64,000 nucleotides of DNA from Eunapius fragilis (GCA_963681505.1 OY811982.1:3519234-3583233); one strand, 5' to 3'; positions 11,655-22,690 are shown, counted from the stretch's first letter. Numbers and translations are program-made. Notes: generated from the sequence alone by a model not told the origin.

Positions 11655-11820
11655 CAGTTACCGCTACCCGGTTTCAAAACCGGTCAACCCGCTTTAAAAC
11701 GGGTCAGTTTTGCATATTGGTTTTAAAATCGGTCGACCCATTTTAGAACCGGTTGACCGGCTTTAAAACCGGTCGACCGGCTTTAAAACGGGCGACCCGT
11801 TTTAAAACGGGTCAGGTTTT
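11655..11820. repeat. Right cluster of TTTAAAAC/GGTCGACC palindromic repeats
   Basis: At least seven variants of CGGTCGACCGGCTTTAAAAC occur in 165 bp, in the orientation expected for an inverted copy of the left cluster at 10201-10305. Confidence 0.75.
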
Positions 11821-11845
11821 TAATTGGGCCGTAACATTTATATAC

Positions 11846-12201
<356 letters not shown>

Positions 12202-12290
12202 CAAACGTGCAAGACACACATATGTTCACACCCATGCTCACACTCACGAACCTGCCCTGCCCTGCTTACCTTGATGTCATAAATCAGCAG

Positions 12291-13177
12291 GTGCGTGTCA
12301 CTCTTCGGGTTGGTGGTACTAAGCATGAAGCTAAGGAGTCATCTACAAAGAATGGGACCATTTGTCAACACCACTACACCGAACAGTCATTGTTTCGGTA
12401 TATATGCTATGGGATTGCAGCTGCAAATATGTTCCCTTTTATATAAAGCCCCCTACAGTGGCAGCTGGAACTTCTCCTTATCCCATGTTGCCAGCGCACA
12501 CAGGGGCGGATCAAGGATTTCAGAAAAGGGGGGGTTGCTAATTAATATTCATGAAGCGGGGGAGGGTCTGGGGCGGAGCCCCAGCCGCCAACGCTTTTTT
12601 ATTATGCACAAAACTACATAACGTCATGATGCTGCATCCGCCTTGCCGTTTGTTTGCTCGCAGAGAACTGCAGTTGTATTACGAATTTCAGCCATCTTTA
12701 CGTCGCAATAATTCTTTAAAATTGTTACTAATGATAATTATTCATTACGGGTTTGAAAGGGGGGGTTGCAATCCCCCCAACCCCCCCCCCCCCCCCCCCC
12801 CCCCCCTTCCTGGATCCGCCTCTGGCACATATCTTCAGTGGTAATCTGTCCACCAAGCGAATGAGTTCAAAGGCTTTGTGCATTACTGGTGGTCTCCGAC
12901 AGTTGTTCGGCGACAATTTTTACAACTGGGCGGAGTCTCGTTTTGATGTGTGGTCTGGGTACAATCTATACACACCAAGTGTATATATGTGTGTATGTCT
13001 TCTCAAGGTTGTTATTAAGCATCTTAAATTAATATCAAATTACGTGCACCCATCCAGGAAATGGTGTGTACTGATGTCCAGGGATTTGTGTCCCATCTCT
13101 TTGGTACCTTCCCTGATGAGGGAGGTGGTGAGGGTGTATTATATCCACCTACTCCTTTCCAAAAGTTCATGGTCTGA
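12291..13177 (+). CDS. 3' end of unrecognised plus-strand gene, three exons
   Basis: Three exons agree in phase. Exon a 12291-12397 (acceptor CAGCAG, donor TTTCG/GTATAT, ends phase 2) reads VRVTLRVGGTKHEAK. Exon b 12839-13007 (acceptor TCTTCAG, donor CTCAAG/GTTGTT, ends phase 0) includes SSKALCITGGLRQLFGDNF. Exon c 13058-13177 (acceptor CATCCAG) starts EMVCTDVQGF and ends PPTPFQKFMV with TGA at 13175-13177. The intron between b and c is only 50 bp; the intron between a and b contains a hAT-like MITE. The gene is convergent with the Death-domain exon ending at 13679. I recognise no family. Upstream exons must lie left of the CA repeat and may include the cassettes at 5.0-5.4 kb. Three coherent junctions make this a likely host gene. 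Confidence 0.55.
12501..12824. mobile_element. hAT-like MITE with CAGGGGCGGATC ends
   Basis: 324-bp element with terminal inverted repeats CAGGGGCGGATC at the left and GGATCCGCCTCTG at the right. Inner arms are also complementary (GGGGGGGTTGCTAATT against GGGGGGGTTGCAATCC). CAGGGG termini and size fit non-autonomous hAT elements. The flanks share only an imperfect GCACA, so an 8-bp target duplication is not confirmed. It contains a 26-base poly-C run at 12781-12806. It sits in the first intron of the gene at 12291-13177. Confidence 0.75.
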
Positions 13178-13353
13178 AAATTCTACAATGTTAAGTTGTC
13201 ACCAGGCTATGAAGGAATTTTAATTACAATTGCTTTAGCAATAATAAACTTATAACTACATCTTACACACACTAAATATCAATACCAAAAATATAGCAAA
13301 ATAACGCTCGCAAAATGTTTTTTTTTCTAAAACCAATATAGAGCTACACTACT

Positions 13354-13578
13354 CTACATCAGTCCACCTTCAATATCATCAGCCAGGGTACCCAGGCCTA
13401 TCTTCCTCAACACATCTATCAGTGTTGACCAAGCTACAGGCTGTGCTCCCGTCCCTTGTAGCCATTTTCTAAAAATGGCCATGTTGATCTCCTCAACATT
13501 CAGTAAGTGTTGTCTCTCTAGTGCCTCTACAATGGCTCCAGTATCATCTTTCAGAAGTAAGATCCCTAACTTTGAGTA
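13354..13578 (-). pseudogene. Tandem partial copy of the Death-domain exon
   Basis: The minus strand encodes the C-terminal three quarters of the same Death-like domain found at 13679-13986: YSKLGILLLKDDTGAIVEAL here against YSNLGVFLLNDETGAIVQAL there, and both end with PVAWSTLIDxLRKIGLGTLA. The flanking non-coding sequence (AGAGCTACACTACTCT) is duplicated too, at an offset of about 325 bp. The copy lacks the first 30 or so residues of the domain. Its nearest acceptor (GCAAAAG at 13579-13580) would join the ROC-COR exon out of frame, so it is probably a dead duplicate and not a working alternative exon. Confidence 0.7.
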
Positions 13579-13678
13579 CTTTTGCAATAATAAACTTACA
13601 ATACACACACTAAATATGAGTCAGTACCAAAAATATAGCGTTTTTTTTATTGTTGACAACTATAGAGCTACACTACTC

Positions 13679-13986
13679 TTACTTCATCAGTCCACCTTTA
13701 ATATCCTCAGCCAGGGTACCCAGGCCTATCTTCCTCAACATATCTATCAGTGTTGACCAAGCTACAGGCTGTGCTCCCTTCCCTTCTAGCCACTGGCTAA
13801 AAATGGCTTTGTTGATCGTCTCAGCATTCCTCATATGTTCAATTTCCAGAGCCTGTACAATAGCTCCAGTTTCATCATTCAGAAGGAATACCCCCAGGTT
13901 TGAGTACCCTGCTGCCACTTGAATGGCCAAATTGAATGTCCTCTCTTTACCCTTGAAGGACAGTAACTCCCCCAGCTTGGGTTTTG
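13679..13986 (-). CDS. Last exon of ANK-ROC-COR gene: Death-like domain
   Basis: 308-nt exon, acceptor TCCTTAG, stop TAA at 13681-13679. It joins the preceding exon in phase 1 (G plus CA gives Ala). It begins AKPKLGELLSFKGKER and carries a six-helix Death-type signature: hydrophobic LGVFLLND, then WLEGKGAQPVAWSTLIDML and IGLGTLAEDI. Death domains mediate homotypic assembly of signalling complexes in the cytoplasm. The WLxGKG..PV.W.TLI.VL motif is one I associate with many sponge ROCO-type and ankyrin proteins. A truncated duplicate lies immediately downstream. Confidence 0.8.
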
Positions 13987-14472
13987 CTAAGGATACAAAG
14001 AACAGACTTACAACGTACAAACCATTCCTGAACATATCATAAATTATGGTTTTATAAATACCTAAATGCTCAAAACAGTGCTGTATTTAGAAGCAAAAGG
14101 TCATGTGATGCAGAAAGTGTGGCTTTGCTTGACCTAAAAATAGTTGTGCCTTACTGCCAGGTTAGGCATTTACAAAGGACAAGTTTATTTGATGGTGCCA
14201 ATCATCTGTTATAGCACCAGTATACAGAACTAAAAAATCAATTACTGGATGTGTATGTAATGGATTTACACCCTGCTCCTCCCAAGCAAAACGTTATAAT
14301 TACTTTTACTCAACAGTGGCTATTATCATCAGAACACATGGCAGCAACAGGCAATGGTTATCAGTTAACAAACCATTCAGTGGGCTTGATTGCTGTACTG
14401 GGGGATTATTTTCAGTACCTGTACAAAGTTAAATCAATGACATTCCATGTGTACATATCACTGACACCTTAC

Positions 14473-16057
14473 CATTTACAGCAATAGACACAAGACGAGG
14501 AAGACATGGCTCCACACTGGTCCAGTTATTTAGACGTACCACTTTTTTTTTGGTGTCAACTACTGTAGGGTCACCATCTTTAAAGGCATCACTAAGATGG
14601 GAGAGTTTAACTCTTGTCAGTGTATCCAGAGAACAGCCTTGTGTGAACACAGAGCTAGCCTTACTAGGGTCCACTATGTATTCTGTGGCTAGGATGGATG
14701 GAGAGAACTGACTGAGGGTGGCCTTGATGGTTTGGAGAACAGGAACCAGTTCATTGCAATATTTAGGATCAGGGAAGGACATGACCAAGAAGAGACATCT
14801 TGACTGCTTCATCAACTCAATGACAGTGCTAACACCTTTCACACTATTCCAACTAATGCCACACATCCACACATTGCACTCACGATTATTAACATGGCTA
14901 ATTGCATCCGGATTTTGGTCTGAATGACATAACTCATGTGCCAGTTTAAGCATGAGTGTATGAAGGAAGCGATTTGGAAAGAACTGATGGATACTGTCAG
15001 TAGACAATAGCCATCCAAAGCATCTCTCAGGAGTAGCTATGTCATCTGGACCAAAATGTGGCCTATCTTCTCCTATGAGAGGAGGGAAAAATAACAGATC
15101 AGATGATGATGGACCTTGAGGTGCCATGTTTGTGTTGACACCCTCTAGGCTGATGTGTTGGCATAACTGGAGCTTAATTAGAAACTGAACAATCATTGCA
15201 TTGTTGTGGTTAGGGAAGCACTTCCCAAGTACATCCACTGGGATGATCCCAGTGTTGCTGGCTATGGGGAGGTGCTCTTTGAAGAATGAAGGAGCAAATA
15301 AGGCTCCATTGACCTTCTCAAGCAATGTCCCCTGGTCAAGGACTATCCAGCTATCACCATTACCAGTATGGAGGAAGACAATAAACCCCTTTTCTCCCAA
15401 GGTGGTCAGGAGTGAGGTGATTTCGGAAGTCTCAGTTGGAAGGACTTGTGGTACTTCCTTTTCAAGAAGGGACATAAGAGATGACAGAGATATGACCTCT
15501 TTGTCAGAAGGAACCTTGTCATTCAAGAAAGCATACATGAGATGATTAGTGAGAGAGATGGCTGGAGAACGTTTCCCCACTTTAATATTGATCCCATTAA
15601 GGAAACTAAGAAAGCTTTTTAGGCTGTCACCACGACATTCAATGGCATTAAGAGCAATAAACTCTTCAAAGATGAGCTCTTTAAAAATATCCTTCCCTAG
15701 CTTATTTATTTCTACTCCAAGCTCTGTTAGATAATCCTTCTTAACCATGTCTACATGTGTCCCTACCACGACGACAGATGATGGTTGAGAGCATTGGTGA
15801 CATACATTGCTTATCATGGCAGACCAGTAGTACATCTGTGCAGTGATCCCAACTATGCCCACACTGACATTCACCAGCATGAGGAAGGTGGAGGGACTGG
15901 TGAGGGATATGGCCTCCAGTAGAGAAGAGTGACTTGAGTAGTAGGTATGGTGGCCTGCTAGGTCATAGAGTATCATGTTGGAGTCAAAGTTCTGAACTTG
16001 ATATGAAACAATACCAGCTGTTAGTGGTTTGGCGACCTCATCAAGATCAAGCTTTAG
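14473..16057 (-). CDS. ROC (G3-G5) and COR domain exon of ANK-ROC-COR-Death gene
   Basis: 1585-nt exon. Acceptor CACTACAG gives a phase 0 start at CTAAAG (LKLDLDEVAKPLTAG); donor AATG/GTAAGG leaves phase 1. It holds the ROC GTPase switch region with G3 YDLAGHHTYYSSHSSLLEA and G4 VVGTHVDMV, then the COR region with a winged-helix-like segment (VLDQGTLLEKVNGALFAP..TGIIPVDVLGKCFP) and about 250 further residues. The P-loop is not here: it lies 8.8 kb upstream in exon 24877-25029, so an 8.6-kb intron splits the GTPase. ROC-COR proteins bind GTP and act as dimeric scaffolds; with ankyrin repeats before and a Death domain after, the order equals DAPK1 without kinase. No stops interrupt it. Confidence 0.85.
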
Positions 16058-16640
16058 CTGTAGTGACATAATGAATTACTGAGTAATAACCGCACACCTT
16101 AACCATTATCCACCAGTCATGTATGTACACATATGGGACAGTTCGCACGAATATTGCACATCACATATATTGATGGGTCATTTTCTTGGAAACTGTCCCA
16201 AATAATAATATAATCAGTTTCCGAAAAGAAAAAAAACCTTTCACTTTATTATAAAAGTTATAAAAATGATTAATGTTTGAATCGTTATACTTTTGGAACG
16301 GTAAACGCTACTGACTTGCAAATTTCAGCACTTCATACTATACCATTTCTAAAAGTAAAATAGTTTTTTTTCTTGCATAGCTTCGTGCTAGTGTTTCAAT
16401 GTCTCATACCCCATATCTTTCAGCAGAAAATCTCAATTCACTGCATTTTTGGCTCATACTAAGAGGGATCCTGTACCTATTGATTTATCCTGTTCGTTAG
16501 TTTGTTACAGGCTGTGCTCCTTACAAACGTTAGTGGTTCTCTTCTATAACAAACAAGATATTCAAGCGATCGAAATGGGTGGATTCAGTTACCATCGCCA
16601 TACAAAACACAGTATGTACTACAAGTACCAATATGAGTGC
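16058..16640. other. Intron sequence, no further feature
   Basis: AT-rich start of the 8.6-kb intron that splits the ROC domain. No element ends or coding sequence recognised. Confidence 0.4.
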
Positions 16641-18479
16641 ACAACATCATGTGGAAATAGTGTGCCTGTCTATTTGGTCAAAGTCTTTAGGTACCACCCC
16701 TTGTGTGGCCATTTATAGGCTCACAGCGCTAATGCTTATAACAGTACATCAGAGCCATGAGATCAAGTGCACGGTGTATCAGCTAGGGGAGAGTTAAACA
16801 CATGTAACCCTTCCTGTATTCTGCAGGTACATTTGTTTTAACTGCTCACTGATTTTCATTCCATCTGCATGGCTAGCACACCCGCATGCAGCTATGTGTA
16901 AACACACACACAAATGTCTCATGTCACATGTATACACACTCTTTCCACCATATGGCACTATACTTTTACCTTGTTGTACACTCTGTAAATTGTATGATAT
17001 GTGCAACATAGATTCACTTTATAAGCTTTGTTCATTAGAATTTTATCTTTGGTTAGAGTGCTTTCATTGGCCTATGATAAACAACCCTTTTCATTTTTGC
17101 TATGTTTAAATTCAAATTCATTCTCTTTATGTTTGGTCCTACTTGTGCAAATAAACTCCACTCATTTGGTCATAATCATATCAGCACAAAAATGGTAGTA
17201 TGTTATTTCTTCTTTTCTGAAGGACACTCATGTCTCATAGGTTCCAATAATGCACTCAGGCCCTCCACTGTATGCTCATATCCCATGGTCTCATGTCCTA
17301 TGGCCCCAACTTCACTGATGTGTTTTTCGCACCTGTAACTGGACTCGTGTCAGTGGGGGCAAATGCTCCAACACTTATATCAGAGGCCCTTATATGCTCA
17401 AATTCAGAGTGAGCATCATTGGGAGGTCTAAAATGATTTAGGACTCCTCCATTTCAGCTAATAGTGGTCAAGCTGGTTGGATAGGCAGGCGGGGAGGGAT
17501 GGTGAAATCCTCATGTTCCAGTCAATGGTAGTGCTTCTTATTGGCAGTGCTTACTAAGATATACTTCAGTGTGCATATTATATGCTGTGAATATAAAGCG
17601 ACATTCTCAGTCCCAATGCACCATCTCTGTTGTGTAAGTAAATATCAGGACACTTCAATATAAGTGCATGTCATGGGGTAAATACCATGTGTGTTGAATG
17701 CTCTCTATAAATTTTACAGTGGCCCAGTCTTTTCAAACTTATTGAGAATAATTTCACAGCCATTATATGAAAGGCTTCTGTCTGTCTACAAGTTACACCC
17801 AACAAAAAATAATCATCCAAGAAAGGAATGTACTGAATGCTCACACACACACATAACGGTGGTCTTGAAAAAGCTCAGCAAGCTGTACTGTAAGTGTCCA
17901 TTGGACCTCCAGCAGTGGACACCCAGTTAACTCCATCAAGTCCCCATTCATGTTGGGACATCCATGCTACTACACAGCCACAAGTGGATGCCCCGTGTTC
18001 CTCCACATCAAGGCACCCACCTCATTCCATAGATATTGCACTGACACGTTGGGATCCCCTCCCACCCCTTTTCCATTCCATCCAGTAGATGCCTCCCCTC
18101 CTACACACAGTTTATCCCTCTTAAAGTGTGCTGCCTGCCTACACATCACAAAAAATAAATTGTACATCGTCCAAGAAAGAGAGGTACCAACGCTACACAT
18201 ACATACGCACACATCCATGGAAATTCCTGTTCTACTTAGGATTAGTGGTTCTGGTGAGGATGACTGTTAAGTTTTTTATGACCAAATGCAAAGTCTATGG
18301 AAGTCACCCATAACATGTTTGGAAGAGGCCACTTTGGTACAAAAACATACTTAAAATGACACCAAGTGCTCTTATCTCATGTGGGTATGTGAACGAATGT
18401 CTCTTTAGTTGTGGAGTGGCACACAAAGGCATTAGTTTGACAGCCATCTTCATCAGAATCCCTAATTCTAACTAGCACT

Positions 18480-18521
18480 GGTGTGTGTGTGTGTGTGTGT
18501 ATGTGTGTGTGTGTGTGTGTG
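18480..18521. repeat. (GT)n microsatellite, interrupted
   Basis: GT repeat of about 40 bp with one AT interruption. Confidence 0.95.
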
Positions 18522-18657
18522 AAGCATTATACTGGCCCCTTTCTAGGTAGCTGTGCAATTTATTTTTTATGATACTTGTAGATCCTCTCTTTAAGAGAAG
18601 ACCTATTTTGAACATGAATGTGACGTAAGATGTGTATGTGTGCCTGCATGTACTTGT

Positions 18658-18658
<1 letters not shown>

Positions 18659-18721
<63 letters not shown>
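18659..18721. repeat. (GT)n microsatellite
   Basis: About 31 uninterrupted GT units at the inner edge of the right arm of the 16.6-19.0 kb element; the left arm has a much shorter CA run at the mirrored position (16903-16912). Confidence 0.95.
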
Positions 18722-18723
<2 letters not shown>

Positions 18724-19131
18724 ACAAATAGCTGCAAGTGTTGTGTGTGCCAACCATGCAAATGAAATGAAAAATGGTGGGCAGTTAAAATGCATGTGCC
18801 TGCAGAATGCAAATCCCAACAATAAGGGTTGTATGTGTTTCAGCTCAGCTGCACTGTGGCTTTAACTTGATCACGCCTTTCCCCTAGCTGATACTGTGCA
18901 CAACATGCATATCTCATGGCTCTGATGTACTGTGATAAGCATTAGCGTTCTGAGCCTATAAATGGCCACACAAGGGGTGGCATCTAAAGACTTTGACCTA
19001 ATAGACAGGCACACGATTTCAACACGATGTTGGGCATTTTCCTATTTGAGGTTCCGGCATTAGTATTCACTACCACCGCTACGGTTCGTGGTTTTCGACA
19101 ATGACTAGCATTATGAATATACCCGCAAACT

Positions 19132-19146
19132 CCCCCCCCCCCCCCC
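19132..19146. repeat. Poly-C tract (15 C)
   Basis: Uninterrupted C run between the 16.6-19.0 kb element and the Merlin element. Confidence 0.9.
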
Positions 19147-19371
19147 TCAAGACCTGAATATAGTTGCAAGAGGGTAAAAAAAGCGCCAATTCTTTTACCA
19201 GAGCTCAAGCATACCGTAGATTAGACGGATCCCCGCACCGGCCACAGCTTCTATCACATCCGAGATTAAACACTGTCTTTAGAATATACGCATGCCCATG
19301 GGCAAAGCTAGTCTCGTACCCAGACTGTCTATGACGTAAGCGATTAAACACTACGCACAGACCGTCTGGGA

Positions 19372-19595
19372 AACAATAGACAACTTCACGATCTGATTAT
19401 TTTGTACTCCGGATGTGATGTCACCTAGTCACTACGAAGAAGTCCGTTGTTGTCTCTTTGTTGTCTCTAGCTTTTACTGGGCCTCATATAGTTACATCGT
19501 TGTGGGGCCCAATAAAAGCTAGAGACAACAACGGACTTCTAGGTGACATCACATCCGGAGTACAAAATAATCAGATCGTGAAGTTGTCTATTGTT
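19372..19595. mobile_element. Hairpin nested in the AGTCTCG MITE
   Basis: Nearly perfect inverted repeat of about 100 bp per arm: AACAATAGACAACTTCACGA on the left against its complement ending at 19595, with AGCTTTTACTGGGCC near the loop. The left arm holds about 11 extra bases (TCACTACGAAG). It is a third nesting level: hairpin in MITE in Merlin in the ROC intron. Confidence 0.85.
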
Positions 19596-19707
19596 CCAGC
19601 GTCCCTGATTTTTGAAGACGCTGTTTATATCTAAATATAGCGTGACGTAATGATCAAGGGAGAAATTAACCCAATTAAGTAGACACCAAAAAGCAATTGC
19701 ATACTTG

Positions 19708-19866
19708 AAGCGATTAACCTTCCCTACGCTAGCCTCTCCACCTTCCCTACGCTAGCCTCCCCACCTTCCCTACGCTAGTCTCCCCATCTTCCCTGCGCTA
19801 GCCTCCCCACCTTCTCTACGCTAGCCTCGCCACCTTCCCTACGCTAGCCTCCCCACCTTACCTACG
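19708..19866. repeat. Minisatellite, about seven 23-bp units
   Basis: Tandem CCTTCCCTACGCTAGCCTCC-type units with a few substitutions, inside MITE copy 1. Confidence 0.9.
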
Positions 19867-19961
19867 CTGGAACAAAAATCTCCCAGACCGTCTGTACGTA
19901 GTGATTTATACTATAATCGCTTACGTCATAGACGGTCTGGGTACGAGACCAGAGCAAGATC

Positions 19962-20674
19962 TAGTCTCGTACCCAGACCATCAATCCCACAGCTGCAGAT
20001 GGATTACATCACCGCTACGTGGATAGATGATCCTCGAGTGTTACGCAATCTTTGTGTCGTCACATAAATGGGGTGTCATTTTGTGTCGTCATATACTAAT
20101 TATCGTGTCGTCATAACTAATTATCGGGCTCAAAACAAAGAGCATCTAGTAAGAATTAGGAAGTACCCAACAGGCACATGTCCTTTTATGATTGTGGCAT
20201 GAGAAACAGTATACCTTAAACAATCTAGTTCCAGAAAGCACGTAGGAAGCAGCTGCTCCAAAAGATAGAAAGGAACGTTGAGGCTGAGGTTTGCGAGATG
20301 ATAGGGGCAGGCGGCCTGGCTTCCACTCGCCTATCCCGTTCTCGTCGAGTTTCTAGCCGTGAGCAGTCGCGGGCGCGTCCTTGTCATTGTAACGCTCCTG
20401 CCCACGATGAAGGCTTGTTTGCTACCCGAGCGGATCGAGGTATTAAAGCCTTAAAAACAGTCACCCTCGAGGAGAAGGCTCCAATTGGAACGCTACTCAA
20501 ACTCATTATAGCTAGCAATTACATTCGTACCCGTGACGTCACTACTTGCTGCAATCTGATTGGTCCTCCGAAATCGAGGAAAGTTAGAACCAAAAAGTCA
20601 CCAGACCATCTTTCTACGTAGCGGTGATGTAATCCATCCGCAGCTGTGGGATTGATGGTCTGGGTACAAGACTA
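19962..20674. mobile_element. AGTCTCGTACCCAGAC-type MITE, copy 2
   Basis: Starts TAGTCTCGTACCCAGACCAT, continues CAATCCCACAGCTGCAGATG and ATTACATCACCGCTACGT; the right end is the reverse complement, ending at 20674 (GTCTGGGTACAAGACTA). It sits only 12 bp from copy 1. An open frame of 107 codons at 20298-20621 (Arg/Ser-rich) has no recognised family. Confidence 0.85.
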
Positions 20675-21158
20675 GGCAAGGCCGGGTTGCCCAAGGCCAT
20701 CCCTGGACACCACGTACCGCACAATTATCAATGCAACGGCTACCGGCAGCGCTCAGAATAATATTCTGCCCTCACTTTGCTCTATGTCTCCGCTGCCGCC
20801 GCGCCCTTATGCTAATATAAGTGTTCAGCAAATCTCACGTGGTCGTAGTTGGTGCCGGTTATCTGTGCTTACAATCGCGCCCCCCGTCGATGAAACTGGC
20901 GGGATAGTTTATTTGAAATTGTTCATGAATATCCCAATGCTCACACATTGATATAAACAATAGCTCAACATTTTGACTACTACATTGCTAGCTCTTTGCG
21001 AGTCATTATTTTAGGCATCACATTGATCCCGCTAATTTATCAGTTATGGCGCGTGATGCAGTATCGATAAACAGTATATAAGCTACTGTTAGGATGGAAC
21101 TCTTCGGCCGCGGAAAGTTGAGTCAAGAGCAAACTCATAGCAGCTAACTTCGGACCAT

Positions 21159-22123
21159 TTGGTTTACCACAAGAGATTGGTCGTATACAAAAGACTCTTG
21201 CGGGAAGTCCTTGTTGATCAAGATACAATTTCAGAATGGTGCAAATCTAACGGGCTTCTTGCACAGTCTCAACAGTGCTGTGCTTGCAACATTCCAATGC
21301 ACTGGGAAACCTTTGGTCGAGGAATCGATCGCGGGTACAGGTACGAGATCTCGGAACTATTTATATATATGTTATCGACATGCAGGAAATTTACATGAAC
21401 GTCATTAACCATACAGGTGGCGGGGACCAAACAAACATTGCAGAAAGGCAAAATCCATCCGACATGATTCATATTTTTCCATGAGCCATCTCTTGTTAGA
21501 GCAGATCCTGGAACTTTCTTTCCTATGGACGGAGGATATGTCGGGGGAAACAGGTGGGAAAATGGGTTGGTGTGAATAAGAACAAGGTCGTCGACTGGTT
21601 TAATTTTTGTGCGCTATGTACATGGACGAGCATAACGAGAAAATAGGAGGTGTAGGGAAAGTCGTAGAAATTGATTAGGCCAAATTTGGAAAACAGAAGT
21701 ATAACCGCGTGGGAGAAGAAGGGAAGGACAGTGGGTGTTAGGAGGTGTGGAACGTGGATCAGACAAATTTTTAATGCAAATTGTTCCCTCCCGTGACGCA
21801 GCAACTCTACTTCCTATAATATTAGCCAACGTCGAACCGGGTACAGAAATCCACACCGATGAATGGAAGTCTTATGCAAGGCTTAACCGTCAGGGCCGTT
21901 CGGTGAACCATAGTATCCAGTTTGTCAATCCTCCCAACGGTGCCCATACCCAGTCCATTGAATGTACCTGGCTCATGCCAAAAAAGAAGTATAAAAGAAT
22001 GCATGCATGCACGGTACCTCAAAACCTCTCTTCGGAACGTATTTAATCGAATTCATGTGGCGCAGGAAATTTGGGAAGGACACTCCATTTATGAACTGCA
22101 TAACATCTGTGTACCCGTATTAA
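21159..22123 (+). pseudogene. Merlin transposase (DDE, IS1595-like), broken
   Basis: The N-terminal part has SEWCKSNGLLAQSQQCCACNIPM, a zinc-ribbon-like start typical of the family (segment at 21226-21300). The DDE core follows in several frames: KVVEID then a TAG stop where the family has Glu, then AKFGKQKYN (about 21.66-21.70 kb); LGGVERGSDKF, PGTEIHTDEWKSYARL and GAHTQSIECTW (21.74-21.98 kb); and a C-terminus FMWRRKFGKDTPF ending in TAA at 22121-22123. At least one in-frame stop and several frame changes are present. The catalytic Asp residues (EID, HTDEW) and the IEC/TW Glu are still readable. Merlin moves by cut-and-paste; this copy cannot. Confidence 0.8.
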
Positions 22124-22587
22124 GTGGTATTTTGTACACTGCTGTTATGTACATGTTCATTAAATCACGCGAGTTAAGTTATATGTATATTGCAACGATG
22201 CGCGTAACAGTACGTAAAAATTTTTAATGCAAATTGTACGTAAAAATTATTGACAAGTTCAATCTATATCCGCCGAGCAGCCGAACTTGCAGCCATATAG
22301 TGCATGGTGAGGACAGAATATTATTCTGAGCGCTGCCAGTAGCCGTTACATTGATAAATGTGCGGCACGTGGTGTCCAGGGACGGCCTTGGGCAACCCGG
22401 CCTTGCCCATGGGCATGCTATATATTCTAAAGATGGTGTTTAATCTCGGATGTGATGAAGCTGTGGCCAGTGCGGGGATCCGTATAGTTGGTAACTTTTA
22501 AATGCTTAACTGAATCCAATTAATTAACGAACAGGACAGAGCTGTATACCAGTCGGACATCGGTCAAAATTCGACCACAAATAGTCC

Positions 22588-22690
22588 TAGTCTCGGCCCC
22601 AGACCCAACGAAAGCAGCTGAGGATGGATTACATCACCGCTACTGACGCGTAGCGGGCAGCTGCGTCCGTTGGGTCTGGGGCCGAGACTA
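22588..22690. mobile_element. Minimal AGTCTCG-type hairpin, copy 3
   Basis: 103-bp hairpin with ends TAGTCTCGGCCCCAGACCC and the complement GGGTCTGGGGCCGAGACTA. The interior GATTACATCACCGCTAC is shared with copy 2. It is the smallest member of the family here. Confidence 0.85.

Larger units (their letters stand above)
10187..11845 (+). mobile_element. Inverted-repeat element carrying Ulp1/PHD gene
   Basis: The two ends are inverted copies of one sequence: left about 10187-10240 (ATATTTATGTTACGGCCC then TTTAAAAC and GACCCGTTTTAAAACG) and right about 11790-11845 (its reverse complement, ending GGGCCGTAACATTTATAT). Just inside both ends are clusters of a short palindrome-rich unit (TTTAAAAC plus CCGGTCGACCGG). 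One gene lies between them. Its only protein is a cysteine protease with a PHD finger and no DDE transposase is visible, so it may be non-autonomous or of an unrecognised type. No target duplication could be defined. Confidence 0.6.
16641..19032. mobile_element. Long inverted-repeat element, about 2.4 kb
   Basis: Left 16641-16960 and right about 18720-19032 are diverged inverted copies: TGTGGCCATTTATAGGCTCA, ACAGTACATCAGAGCCATGA and CATGGCTAGCACAC-type words occur in the same order on opposite strands. Both arms run into CA/GT repeats at their inner edge. The 1.7-kb interior has no recognisable transposase, so this is non-autonomous or decayed. Divergence of the arms marks it as older than the hairpins at 19.4 and 62 kb. 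No clean target duplication seen. Confidence 0.7.
19309..19949. mobile_element. AGTCTCGTACCCAGAC-type MITE, copy 1
   Basis: Inverted ends TAGTCTCGTACCCAGACTGT (19309) and GACGGTCTGGGTACGAGAC (to 19949), extended by CTATGACGTAAGCGATTAAA on the left and its complement on the right. It contains a nested hairpin (19372-19595) and a 23-bp tandem array (about 19708-19866). Copies 2 and 3 are at 19962-20674 and 22588-22690. Confidence 0.8.
19225..22483 (+). mobile_element. Merlin (IS1016/IS1595-like) DNA transposon with nested insertions
   Basis: Inverted ends: left ACGGATCCCCGCACCGGCCA at 19225, right its reverse complement ending at 22483. The repeat continues (AGATTAAACACTGTCTTTAG, then CCCATGGGCAA), is interrupted on the left by 19308-20675, and resumes as GGCCGGGTTGCCCAAGGCC and the CAGCGCTCAGAATAATATTCTG segment, which match right-end sequence at about 22290-22410. 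The full inverted repeat was therefore about 190 bp before the left arm was split. It carries one decayed Merlin transposase. The flanks show no convincing 8-9 bp duplication. Confidence 0.75.

Noticed and set aside
14718-15734. Plus-strand frames opposite the ROC-COR exon
   Set aside because: Shadows of the minus-strand exon, which has clear GTPase motifs and splice sites.
20298-20621. 107-codon Arg/Ser-rich frame in MITE copy 2
   Set aside because: Lies inside a non-autonomous hairpin element and has no recognisable domain; not supported as a gene.
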